Assembly: GCA_963708625.1 (NCBI GenBank)
Contig: CAVPSV010000004.1
Span: 992,001 to 1,056,000 of the forward strand
Direction: 5' to 3'
Length of the DNA: 64,000 nucleotides
Source: DASXIF01 sp036498145
GTDB lineage: Bacteria > Actinomycetota > Actinomycetes > Mycobacteriales > Jatrophihabitantaceae
Below, piece by piece: positions 34,218 to 43,231 of the stretch. Under the pieces are notes generated by a model. The model ran no database searches. It was not told where the DNA came from and saw only the letters and a list, made by a program, of their open reading frames with translations. The number at the start of each line of letters is the position of its first letter. The stretch's first letter is position 1. Both the position numbers and the translations under genes were made by a program.

Positions 34218-35039
34218 ATGCGAGCACCATGGGCGCTGCGCGGACTCCGCAACGGCATCGTCACCAGTCGATGGCCGCGCCGCCCGGACCCCTACTTCGA
34301 CTCGTTCACCGCAGCCGTGACGATTGCGGACGGACCGGCAAGCGTTGCCACTCGGTCGGGGTTGGCAGACCAAGCAATCCTGGACCAAATCTGTCCGACG
34401 GGAGCGCTGCAAGCCGTCGACCAGAACGGTGCAACCGACATCAAACTTGACCGCGGCCGTTGCATCCTCTGCGGACGCTGCGTCGAGACGGCGCCCGAGC
34501 TGTTCGGTTGGGCGGATGGGTCGGCGACCGGGGCACTCGACCGCGATCGCTTGGTCGTGGGCGATCTGACTGAAACCGACGAGACGCTCGCCTCTGTTCG
34601 GACCGAACTCGCACGTCGGGTCCGCCGGCTAAGGCGCTCTATTCATATTCGGCATGTCGATGCAGGATCCGACGGCAGTGATGAGTGGGAAATTCAAGCG
34701 CTGCTCAACCCCGTCTACGATATTCACCGGCTCGGTATCTTCTTCACGGCAAGCCCACGACACGCAGACATTCTGCTTGTGACCGGCGTCGGCGCGTCGG
34801 GAATGGCGGCACCGTTGCGACGAACCCGCGAAGCAATGCCCGAACCTGTGGTCGTGATCGCGGTCGGAACAGACGCAATCAGTGGGGGCCTCATCGGTCA
34901 CGGATATACCGACAGTCGCGGTATCGGCGATCTCGTGGACGTCGATGTGTGGGTGCCAGGCGCACCCGCCGCACCGTTCAGCCTGTTACACGCGATCTTG
35001 CTCGCCCTTGGCCGTGTCCCGTCCGGGGTGAGTGCCTGA
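34218..35039 (+). CDS. Ferredoxin-NuoB fusion lacking N2 ligands (HyfI-like)
   Basis: A 273-residue protein. Residues 50-100 hold half of a two-cluster ferredoxin: ICPTGAL and CILCGRC provide four ligands for a single 4Fe-4S cluster, while the other cluster's cysteines are gone. Residues 150-270 follow HyfI/NuoB (NPVYDIHRLGIFFTASPRHA, DILLVTGVGASGMAAPLRR), but each ligand of the terminal cluster is replaced: the CxGC region reads GSDEWEIQ, GxCA reads GTDA, and PGCPP reads PGAPA. Electrons could reach the ferredoxin site but not an N2-like cluster. Confidence 0.88.
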   Translation: MRAPWALRGLRNGIVTSRWPRRPDPYFDSFTAAVTIADGPASVATRSGLADQAILDQICPTGALQAVDQNGATDIKLDRGRCILCGRCVETAPELFGWADGSATGALDRDRLVVGDLTETDETLASVRTELARRVRRLRRSIHIRHVDAGSDGSDEWEIQALLNPVYDIHRLGIFFTASPRHADILLVTGVGASGMAAPLRRTREAMPEPVVVIAVGTDAISGGLIGHGYTDSRGIGDLVDVDVWVPGAPAAPFSLLHAILLALGRVPSGVSA

Positions 35040-37108
35040 TGCTCCTCGCAATCCTCGTTCTGCTGGCGGCTGCCGCGCTTCTCAGCGTATTCGACCCGCT
35101 GGGGTATCGGCTCGGTCGTGCGGTCGGGCAGGCGATGCCACCGCTGGCATGGCTCGTAATGGTGACAGCATCGGCGCTCGCGACGGTGGCGGGGGCGCTG
35201 TCGGTCTCGGGCCATGTATTCGTCCTGAAGCTCGGCGAACTCGGAGGCCTGGGTCAAGCCGACCTACGGCTCGATCGGCTCTCGGGCCTGTTCGTGCTCA
35301 TCTGCTTCGCGGTAGCGGTTCCCGTCCTGTTGGCCGGAGCCAATCGGGCAGCTGCGCAGCGCCCGCGACTGCCGGCGGCGATTGCGATGACGCTCGCCGC
35401 CGTGCTCGTCATCCTCACCGCTGATCATCTGTTCGTTCTGTTGTTCGGTTGGGAGGCGCTGACGTTTGCCTTCTACCTTCTCAGCGGTTTCGACCGTCAT
35501 GCACCTGATCGGCCACGAGCGTCGGTGTCGGCGGCGATGTTCGGCAAGGTGAGCGGTGCCGCGTTGCTCGCCGGTGGTCTTCTGCTGACCGCACAGTCAC
35601 ACAGTTTCCTGATCGCCGACCTTGGCGTGGGGCCGCATGGGGTCGTGCGGGACACCGGCTATGGGCTGCTGCTGCTTGGCTTCGGTGTCAAGGTGGGCTT
35701 GGTTCCTCTGCAGATATGGTTGCCGCCGACCTATGCGGCTGCGCCGGGTCCGGCACGCCCGGTGATGGCGGGCGTGGCCGTCAACGTTGGGTTCTACGGA
35801 ATGTGGCGCACGTTGGAGGCCCTCGGTTCGGCCCCGATCTGGCTCTCTACGACGGTGCTGGTGATCGCTGGGATTACCGCCATTCTCGGCATCGCCCACT
35901 CGGCTGTACACCCCGACCTCGCGCAGCTCATCGCTTGGTCCAGTGTTGAGAACGCCGGCCTTATCACCGCGGGGTTTGGTGCCGCACTGGTCGGCTCGAC
36001 CGCCCACAATCCGCAACTGCAGGCGGCCGGTCTGCTAGCGGCCACCGCGCAGATCATCGCCCACGCGTTGGGCAAATCGCTCCTGTTCACCGCCGCTAGT
36101 GCGATCGAGGCCGATACCGGGACAACTGAGCTCGACGCGCTGCGCGCGATAACCCGCCGACTTCCCTGGGCAGGAACGGGTTTGATCATTGGCTCGCTCA
36201 CCCTTGCCGGTCTTCCGCTCACCGCAGGCTTCGCCTCCGAGTGGTTGACACTCGAATCGCTCATGCAGCAGTTCCGCGTGTCGGAGTTGTCGATGCAACT
36301 CGCCTCGGCCGCCGCAGGAGCGCTGGTCGCATTGACCGTTGGAGTCGCCGGCGTCACTTTCGTTCGACTGATCGCCCTCACCGCCTTCGGGGCGCCACCG
36401 ACCGAGCCACGCAGCCAACTCGCCGATCGAGCAATCGGCCATCGGTGTGCCATCGCCGCGCTGTCGATCGGCTGCCTTGGCGTTGCCGCCGTTGCCCCGC
36501 TCGAGGTACGGCTAATCGGCGCCGGGCTGCGACCACTATCCGGGCAACAGATTGACGGAGCGCTGAAATCGCCATGGGTGCTTCAGCCGGTCTTTGCGAA
36601 GTTTTCGGCACTGTCGCCCACTTGGTTGTGGCTGGTGATTCCAGCCATCACAGCTGCCATCGCGCTCGTCGCGACGCTGTTGTCGGGGACCCGATTGTGG
36701 CGCGTACGCCGCGTGCCCGCGTGGAGCTCGGCTTCACCCGGGGTCGATAGGGGCGTGGGGTACACGTCGTTCGGCTGGGCGAATCCAATGCGCAAAGTAC
36801 TTGCGAATCTCCTGCTCACGCGCGGTCAGCTTAGAGAGGCCGAACGCGGCGACCAACTTCTTGCACCGGATCCCCACCCAGCAGAACCGACCATTCCGGG
36901 CTTCAGTCCGGCGCCGTCGCCCGCACTGCAGTATCGCGTGGACATCGTCGAGGTCGTGGGCCGATACCTCTATCAACCGGTCGAAACGGCCCTGCGTACG
37001 GTCGTCCGGGTGGCGAAACGACTCCAATCCGGGCGCCTGGACGCCTATCTCGTCTACATGCTGATCGCGCTGGTGACTGTCCTGGCCATCGTCGCCGCAG
37101 TCGCGTGA
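35039..37108 (+). CDS. Hydrogenase-4/Ehr antiporter-like subunit B (NuoL-like)
   Basis: A 689-residue HyfB-type antiporter subunit with about sixteen helices. It has LFGWEALTFAFYLLSGFDRH (conserved Glu), GFGVKVGLVPLQIWLPPTYA near residue 215, and HPDLAQLIAWSSVENAGLIT near residue 295, matching NuoL/HyfB ion-path residues. A long polar insertion (about 560-640) precedes the last helix. The start ATG overlaps the preceding stop (TGATG). It completes a B-C-E-F-G-I set; HyfA, HyfD and a free HyfH are absent. Confidence 0.92.
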   Translation: MLLAILVLLAAAALLSVFDPLGYRLGRAVGQAMPPLAWLVMVTASALATVAGALSVSGHVFVLKLGELGGLGQADLRLDRLSGLFVLICFAVAVPVLLAGANRAAAQRPRLPAAIAMTLAAVLVILTADHLFVLLFGWEALTFAFYLLSGFDRHAPDRPRASVSAAMFGKVSGAALLAGGLLLTAQSHSFLIADLGVGPHGVVRDTGYGLLLLGFGVKVGLVPLQIWLPPTYAAAPGPARPVMAGVAVNVGFYGMWRTLEALGSAPIWLSTTVLVIAGITAILGIAHSAVHPDLAQLIAWSSVENAGLITAGFGAALVGSTAHNPQLQAAGLLAATAQIIAHALGKSLLFTAASAIEADTGTTELDALRAITRRLPWAGTGLIIGSLTLAGLPLTAGFASEWLTLESLMQQFRVSELSMQLASAAAGALVALTVGVAGVTFVRLIALTAFGAPPTEPRSQLADRAIGHRCAIAALSIGCLGVAAVAPLEVRLIGAGLRPLSGQQIDGALKSPWVLQPVFAKFSALSPTWLWLVIPAITAAIALVATLLSGTRLWRVRRVPAWSSASPGVDRGVGYTSFGWANPMRKVLANLLLTRGQLREAERGDQLLAPDPHPAEPTIPGFSPAPSPALQYRVDIVEVVGRYLYQPVETALRTVVRVAKRLQSGRLDAYLVYMLIALVTVLAIVAAVA

Positions 37109-37355
37109 CACGCCGAGCGTGAAATGGCAACCGTGAACCCGGCGCATGGCGGGCATAGCGCAGTGGTCGCGGACAATCTGACGGCGCGCAACCTGGACGA
37201 ATGCGGCCGCGCGGCATCTGATGTGATCGCGAGCTTGAACCGGCCTTGACCAGCGCCAACTCCGCTGAGACTGGATCTCGGTGATGATCCCGCCGAGCGA
37301 ACGACCGTGAAGCGCGCTGCCGAGCTGACGGTTCCTTCCGGCGAGGAGGGTGCTC

Positions 37356-37823
37356 ATGAGGCGTAGGGACATCGCCGAGCCGGTCGATTCGCGCGACACC
37401 GTGGTGGCTGCGACGGATGGCGCCGTCGCGAGCGATGCCGCCATTCGCAAGGCGGCGGCGGAGGCCCAGCGCCGCGAGACCCCACTGATCGTGCTGATGA
37501 ACTACCAACGGCCGATCGACCCTGATCTCGACGAATTCGAGACTCCGATCGCCGTATTGGAGGCAAGGGCCCGGCGGCGCGCCTCAGACGCGCTGTGCCG
37601 AGCGTTATCGCTGCCCGAAGACCTGCTACCACAGCATCGAATCGTGCCTGAACACCGCGAACTCACCTATGTCCTTCTTCGCAACTATCGGGACGCGGCC
37701 CTCATCGTCGTGTGCGCAGAACGCGGCCATCAGCTACGCCGCATGTTGGGCGGATATGTGTCTGTCGGTCGCCTGGCACGGCGCTCTAGCGCGCCTGTGC
37801 TCGTTGTTCCACAGGTGTCATGA
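37356..37823 (+). CDS. UspA-family universal stress protein
   Basis: A 155-residue single-domain Usp protein. It opens the fold with TVVAATDGAVASDAAIRKAA and ends with AALIVVCAERGHQLRRMLGG and a VLVVPQ strand. The G-x2-G-x9-G-(S/T) ATP loop is partly altered (RRMLGGYVSVGRLARRSSAP). The ATG follows GAGGAGGG at good spacing, and it lies about 250 bp after the HyfB-like gene, so it may or may not share its transcript. Usp genes are common beside stress-induced operons. Confidence 0.82.
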   Translation: MRRRDIAEPVDSRDTVVAATDGAVASDAAIRKAAAEAQRRETPLIVLMNYQRPIDPDLDEFETPIAVLEARARRRASDALCRALSLPEDLLPQHRIVPEHRELTYVLLRNYRDAALIVVCAERGHQLRRMLGGYVSVGRLARRSSAPVLVVPQVS

Positions 37824-38034
37824 CGGGGGTCACCGAGATGCCGCGAGGCCGAACGGTAGCTGCGGATTATCTACGCCTATCTATAGGAGCCGGTTGTATT
37901 TGGCGACGCGTTCGCCTCGAGCCGGAGCTCCCGATTTTGGTTGGCCACCGCCTGACCCCACCGACGGCTCCGCAATAAAAGGTATCCGTGGTCTCGCCGG
38001 AGCGATGCGAGACCATCGAGGCGTAACCCACTGA

Positions 38035-38655
38035 GTGACTTGCGCGGAGTGTTCGAGCGTCTCAGTGACCGTGCCAATCGATTTGCGACGCTACGCCGGA
38101 TCCGAGGCGCCCATCCCATCGTATCGACATGTGGGAGCGCAGATCCGCGTCGACGCTGTCTCCACGCGGTGGCAATCGTCCGGACAAACGATCAGCACAT
38201 CGGACCTGCCGGACTTCGCACAGGATGACATTGGCGAAGGGGTGGATCTCCCATTCGCGGTCGGCGAACTCGAATCGGCCGCGAGCGATCATGGAAACGA
38301 TGGGGAGCCGCTGAAGCTGGCCCTGCCCATGGCGGTCGAGCTCGCGCGCGTCATGACCGCACAGGGGCGGGTCACACCGGGTGTCACGATCACGGCGCCG
38401 TACTGGGCCGTGTCACGACAGTCGATCATCGGCGTAGTTGACCGGATCCGCACGAAGCTCGCCGAACTGATTGCTGAGCTCATCGCAACTATGCCTCCTG
38501 ACCGAACGGAGCCAACGCCGGAGCAGGCAGCCGCTGCAGTCCAGTTCTTGGTGACCGGCAAGCCGAGCACCATGATGATTTCGTCCGCCAAACGCGGGTA
38601 TTGGATGCACCGCTACATCGACCGCCGAGGGCGGTGCGCCGACGGTGGCCGATGA
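38035..38655 (+). CDS. AbiTii-like protein with shortened N-terminus
   Basis: A 206-residue protein whose core follows the AbiTii family: LRRYAGSEAPIPSYRHVGAQ, STSDLPDFAQDDIGEGVDLP and ITAPYWAVSRQSIIGVVDRI, ending in paired helices that resemble the VR..L..L.AEL tail. The normal family has about 60 further N-terminal residues (a helical LLRKC..LA.RLG segment) that are absent here and not found in the upstream frames. It may be truncated. AbiTii proteins are linked to abortive infection, but the mechanism is unknown. A second short gene overlaps its 3' end. Confidence 0.7.
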   Translation: MTCAECSSVSVTVPIDLRRYAGSEAPIPSYRHVGAQIRVDAVSTRWQSSGQTISTSDLPDFAQDDIGEGVDLPFAVGELESAASDHGNDGEPLKLALPMAVELARVMTAQGRVTPGVTITAPYWAVSRQSIIGVVDRIRTKLAELIAELIATMPPDRTEPTPEQAAAAVQFLVTGKPSTMMISSAKRGYWMHRYIDRRGRCADGGR

Positions 38656-38758
38656 CCCCGCCCGGTGGACCCTGGGCCGCAAGATCGGCGCGTTCGTCGT
38701 TGGCTTGGCCATCATCGCGACCGGCGTGCTCAACTATCTGCTCTGCATCAAGGGCTGA
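38645..38758 (+). CDS. Small single-pass membrane protein
   Basis: A 37-residue frame (GTG start) overlapping the AbiTii-like stop by 11 bp. It has one transmembrane segment, IGAFVVGLAIIATGVLNYLL, after a polar DDPARWTLGRK start and ends in a short basic tail. The overlap implies coupling. If translated, the pair could be a soluble sensor with a membrane effector; nothing in the sequence proves it. Confidence 0.45.
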   Translation: MADDPARWTLGRKIGAFVVGLAIIATGVLNYLLCIKG

Positions 38759-38868
38759 GTGCGTATGGGACCGACAGGATTCGCCAACCGACGGCGCCGC
38801 GCGGCCTCGATCCGGTTTGTGTCGGTGGTACGCGCTAGCCTCGGGCAACGCGCGAAAAGGAGGCCCTG

Positions 38869-39107
38869 ATGGCCGAACAGAATGATCGACACGTCGTTCC
38901 CAGTCCAGACGGCGGCTGGGTGTGAAAGCGGCGAACGCAAAGCGGGCAAGCGCCCACCTCGACACACAGGCCGAGGCGATCGAGCGCGCACGAGAAATCA
39001 TCCACAACGCTGGCGGCGGCGAGCTGCTCACCCACGGCAAGGATGGCACGATCCGGGACAAGGACACGATCGCGCCCGGGAACGACCCCTATCCCCCGAA
39101 GGGGTAA
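38869..39107 (+). pseudogene. DUF2188 protein, frameshifted
   Basis: The ATG follows AAAAGGAGG and reads MAEQNDRHVVPSPDGGW, then stops. In another frame the sequence continues VKAANAKRASAHLDTQAEAI and ends at 39107. Joined, it matches the 75-residue DUF2188 family (R.VVP...GGW.VK..GA.RAS.H..TQ.EAI..A). Loss of one or two bases at 38917-38924 explains it. Confidence 0.75.
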
Positions 39108-39206
39108 GCGCCGATTTCGGCGCCATGCCCGCACGGGGATTGACCGGCCGACATCCCGGGGCGTGGTCCCAGGTCGCGGACCCCGGGCTGCATTACATTC
39201 GTCGAC

Positions 39207-41916
39207 GTGCCGTACGACCTATCCAGGCTAGGCAGCGAGCGCTTTGAACAGCTCGTGCAGGCGCTGGCCGTGGACGGTGAACTGCCCAACTGCCGCGTAT
39301 ACGGCACAGGCAAGGACGGCGGGCGGGAGCTCACGTTCGAAGGCACTCTGCAGCTGCCCGGGGGGCGGACGTGGACGGGTTACGGCGTCGTCCAAGCGAA
39401 GTACCGACGCAGACTGGTTGGCACCGCGGCCGACCAACAGTGGTTCGTGAGCGAAGTGGCTTCGGAGCTCGGCCGGTGGGTCGAGGGCATCAAATCCGGG
39501 GTTCGGAAGTCACCTGACTACCTGCTGTTTGCGACGAACGTGGTAGTCACGCCGGCGGCAGCGGTGGGTGGGCAAGACCGTCTGGACAAGAGCTTCAAAC
39601 ACTTCCGCGAACTGAAAGACCTGTACGGAAATCGCGTGGGACTGTGGGATCTGAAGGACTACACGGTCTGGCACGCGGATAAGATTGATCGACTCCTCGA
39701 GACACACCCGGAGGTCCGACAGTCCTATGCCAACCTGGTGCTTCCAGGCGACGTGATTACCAGGCTGAACAACGTGCTTGAAGCGGATGACGATGCCGTC
39801 GCACACCGCTGGGTTCAGTACGTAACCCATACGTTGCGCAGCGATCAGGACGTGGAACTCGCAGAGGCCGGCGACCAAGCGAGCACGCCTATTCGCTTGG
39901 CAGACGTCGCGATCGACGTGCCAGGCCGCGCCCGAAATCAATGGCGTGCTCGGGCCGCGGACGTCGGCTTTGGTGAGCCTTGTCGAGCGTGCGGAGATGG
40001 TGCTCGGCCCGGGCAGGGATCGCCGCGTGTTAAACCGCATCTTCGTACTTGGCGGGCCAGGCTCGGGGAAATCGACGGTCTCTCGACTGATCTGCCAGAT
40101 TTACCGAGCTGCGCTGCTCACCAGTGCAGATTCGAATCGTCTCCACCCAACTGACCACGCGCTCGCCTCAGTACTTCGCGCTATATTTTCCGCAGAAGGG
40201 CTCCCTAGCCCGACGAGGGCACGGATACCGATTCGGGTCGTGCTGAGCGCGTACGCAGACGCTGTCAGCCAACCAAACCCGCCCACGCTGTTCGCGTACA
40301 TCATTGGACAGCTCAATCAAAGGGCCACGCATCAACTCAGCGTTCGCCAGGCAGAGAGGTTGTTCGCCTCGTGGCCGACGCTCGTAGTGCTTGACGGCCT
40401 CGACGAAGTCGCTCATCCGCAGATTCGCGCCGAGGTTCTCAGTCGCATCGCGGACTTCTCGAGCGAGATGGCGACTGTCCGAGCCGACCTGTTCCTCGTC
40501 TGCACTTCACGACCCGGCGGTCTAGAGACGGCCGCCTTGGACGGTTACGACCGACTGCAGCTGGTCGCGCTCTCCGCGAGTAATGCCATCGATTACGCCC
40601 GCCGCTTGGTCAGTTGCCGCCACCCCGACAACCCGGCACGACAAGACGACATCGTCGAGCGACTCCGTACAGCCTCCAACCAGTCTGAAACAGCGAAGCT
40701 GCTCTCGACCCCACTTCAAGTGACGATCTTGACGCTGCTCCTCGAGGCTCGAACGCGTGCGCCCAGCAGTAGGTACACCCTGTTCAACACGTACTACGAG
40801 ATCGTCTACGCGCGAGAGATCAACAAGGCCGGCGAGATGGGGGTGTTGCTCGAGCAGCATCGATCGTTGATCGACTCACTGCACGAGCGGTGCGCCCTGG
40901 AGATTCATCGCCGCAGTGAATCCGGTCTCGACGCCGACTCGATCCTGCCTGCGCAAGACATGGCAGCTATCGCGCGTGCGCTGCTGGCTGAGGATGTGTA
41001 CGACGAGAGTCGAGAGACCCTCATCGAACGTCTGCGGCAGCTCAGCGCTGAACGACTCGTCCTCCTCGTGCCCAGGGGCGAGGGTGTGGGATTCGAGGTC
41101 CGGACTCTGACGGAGCTGTTCGCGGCTCGCGCCTTGACCGTTGTAGACAACGAAATCGAGACAGTGCTGGCCGCCATGGCCCCCTCTGCGCACTGGAGAA
41201 ACACCTGGTTGCTTGCTGCAGGTCGCATCTTCGGCTCGTCGGACCGACGCCCGTGGCGCCCATCGGTCGGCACTGCGCTCGATCGAGCCGATCACGCAAA
41301 TGCCTTCAACCGGCTGCTGCAGCCTGGCGCGGAGGCAGCGGTCGATGCGTTGCTCGATGGCTTCGCTGCGCAGTCTCCGCAATTCGAGGCCGATCTAGTT
41401 CGCTTGGCGATGCGCATGCTCGACGGCCCCATCGGGCCTCACCTATACCGTCTTGCGCACGCCCTGGTGATGGTGGTGTCCTCTGCGCCTGCGCTGGACA
41501 ACCTCATGTGGACCGAGGCACGGATCCGCCTCGAGAGCGGTTCGCTGGCCGTCCGTGCATTTCTATCTTCGCTCGCGGCCGTGGCCGGCAACGTCGGCGA
41601 CAAGGCAACAGAGATGCTGGCTCGCCACGACGAAGCCCGCAGCGGTAATGCCGGTCAAATTCCGGTCGACCCGCTCGAGTTCGGACTGAAGAACGTCATC
41701 GACGAGACTGACTTGGCTGTCGCTTGCACGCCTGTCAGCTCGTCCGACCCCCGCGCGGGGCAGATTCGTCAATCCAGGGAGACCCTTGCGCTCCGCTTGC
41801 TCGGTGATCTCTCGGCAGCTGGCGCGGCGCGGACTCGACTTTCAGAAGCGCTTATGCACGACGTCGTTAGCGACCAGATCCCCAAGGTGCCACGGCTCGA
41901 CGTCGAAACCGGGTAG
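39207..41916 (+). pseudogene. Nuclease-NACHT ATPase (bacterial NLR-like), frameshifted
   Basis: The first frame (39207 to about 39945) encodes a PD-(D/E)xK/Mrr-like nuclease: FEQLVQALAVDG, GTGKDGGRELTFEG and WTGYGVVQAKYRR give the G-x-D-G-x-x-E and Q-A-K catalytic pattern. The second frame (from about 39946) encodes a NACHT ATPase: Walker A GGPGSGKST about 35 residues in, Walker B LVVLDGLDEV, a CTSRPGG sensor and a long helical C-terminus. Proteins with this order are anti-phage NLR-like defenders. The frames meet near 39940-39950 with no slippery heptamer. A full-length fusion would be about 900 residues. Confidence 0.82.
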
Positions 41917-42013
41917 CGGGGTCTGAGGTGGCGTCCTTCGCGGTGCGCCAGGTCGACGAGAACACAATCGAGTGCGCCAGGGGCATGATCGACGGAGACG
42001 GCTCGGATGCCGC

Positions 42014-42232
42014 TCAGGTCACCTGATCCGCCTGCGAATCCAACGCTGACCGGCGCGGCCCGTCGGGTGGTTCCTCGAGCGTCGACTCGAGGATGTCGGC
42101 AACCCATCGGTGACGGGTCGAACAATCGTGAACCCACTCGGTGTCGAGGTCCGGGAAGAACCTGGTGATGTAGAAGCTTGACCGGTAAGGGAAGTAGGCC
42201 GCGCGCTTCCCCTGGCTAGGGACGTGCGGCGC
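42014..42232 (-). pseudogene. C-terminal fragment of an unidentified gene
   Basis: On the minus strand a frame with good codon character ends at 42014. It contains KRAAYFPYRSSFYITRFFPD and VHDCSTRHRWVADILE but has no start. It reads like the end of a larger protein whose 5' part has been lost. I do not recognise the family. The remaining bases of 41917-42299 hold nothing else I can support. Confidence 0.45.
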
Positions 42233-42299
42233 CGAGGTTGCCGCAGATCAGCGCGCCGAGGGCTTCATTGTTGCGACGTTTGAACTTGACTGGGTGGGT

Positions 42300-42944
42300 T
42301 CACTGCCACTTCATCGGCAGGCTGTAGATCCGCCCGTTGGATGATTGAGTCACGTCGTCGGGCAGCTGGGAGTGTCGCAAGGCGGACTCGTTGATGTTGA
42401 AGTGGCCGACATTCGAGAACCGCTTGTGGGGTTGCAGGTTGCCCGGCGGCATCGCGAGAAGCACCGGGCGGCTCGGTGTCAGCCTCTTGATGGAGCGCAC
42501 CGCGGGGGCGAAGTCGGAGTCGGCACTGACGAGCAGCGTGATATCGCCGGTACCGGCGGCTGCGTCTTCGACCATCGCGGCACCGAGGGCGACATCGGTC
42601 TCCTTCTCCTCGTAGCTACGGAATCGACGCGGACACTGGCATTCGAAGTGCTGTCCGCAGATCCTGCACGGACCGATCCCGCGCGTCTTGAACCAACCGC
42701 GTTGCACATCGACTATTGGCCCATTGTGGGCCTGCATCGCTTCGATGTATTCGATCTGATTCGCGGCGGCGGGGGGCTCACCTTTGACCACCGCGGTGAA
42801 ATAGCGAACGATCACCACCTGGTCGGCGGGCCGCAGCTGCCGGACGAGCTCGACGACGTCGAGCCAGAGGTATCTGCGGCGATATTTGGCTTTGAGCCCG
42901 TAGTACAGGTTGAACCCATCGACGTAAGCCGCAACGCCTGCCAT
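42300..42944 (-). CDS. NYN domain (PIN-like) ribonuclease
   Basis: A 214-residue NYN/LabA-type protein. VAAYVDGFNLYYGLK gives the first catalytic Asp, EEKETDVALGAAMVEDAA the second acidic cluster, and LLVSADSDFAPAVRSIK the third (S-A-D-S-D). A zinc-binding C-x2-C...C-x-C group (PCRICGQHFECQCPRR) is inserted in the middle. Such proteins are predicted RNases. I prefer the ATG at 42944, behind GAGG; a GTG at 43001 is in frame. It marks the left side of the mobile element. Confidence 0.88.
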   Translation of the reverse strand: MAGVAAYVDGFNLYYGLKAKYRRRYLWLDVVELVRQLRPADQVVIVRYFTAVVKGEPPAAANQIEYIEAMQAHNGPIVDVQRGWFKTRGIGPCRICGQHFECQCPRRFRSYEEKETDVALGAAMVEDAAAGTGDITLLVSADSDFAPAVRSIKRLTPSRPVLLAMPPGNLQPHKRFSNVGHFNINESALRHSQLPDDVTQSSNGRIYSLPMKWQ

Positions 42945-43024
42945 GTCACACGCCTCGCGTCGGTTGGCCGTGGACGGGGCGGTGAGGTACTCTGACGTCA
43001 CACGATGCCGGTACGTCCGGCTGG

Positions 43025-43049
43025 AACGGCCCCGAAAGGGGCCGTTTTT
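43025..43049 (+). terminator. Rho-independent terminator with no obvious gene
   Basis: AACGGCCCC-GAAA-GGGGCCGTT is a perfect nine-base stem on a GNRA loop, followed by TTTTTCTTT. It points along the plus strand, yet the nearest plus-strand gene upstream is more than 1.1 kb away, and the gene beside it (NYN) is on the minus strand. It could end a small RNA starting in 42945-43024 or be a remnant. Confidence 0.7.
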
Positions 43050-43231
43050 CTTTCCCCTCGCGGAGTCGATCGAGCAGGCCCGCGGCTTCGCCCCGGCTGG
43101 CAGACATCAGCAGCATTCGGTCAGCCGATGGCCCAATTGAGCGCTTCCTTGGCCGCGGCGATGTGCTGGCGGGCTGCGGTCACATGCTCCGCGTGGTCCT
43201 CGCGAAGCGCGCCGCTCGGGAAAGCCGTTCA

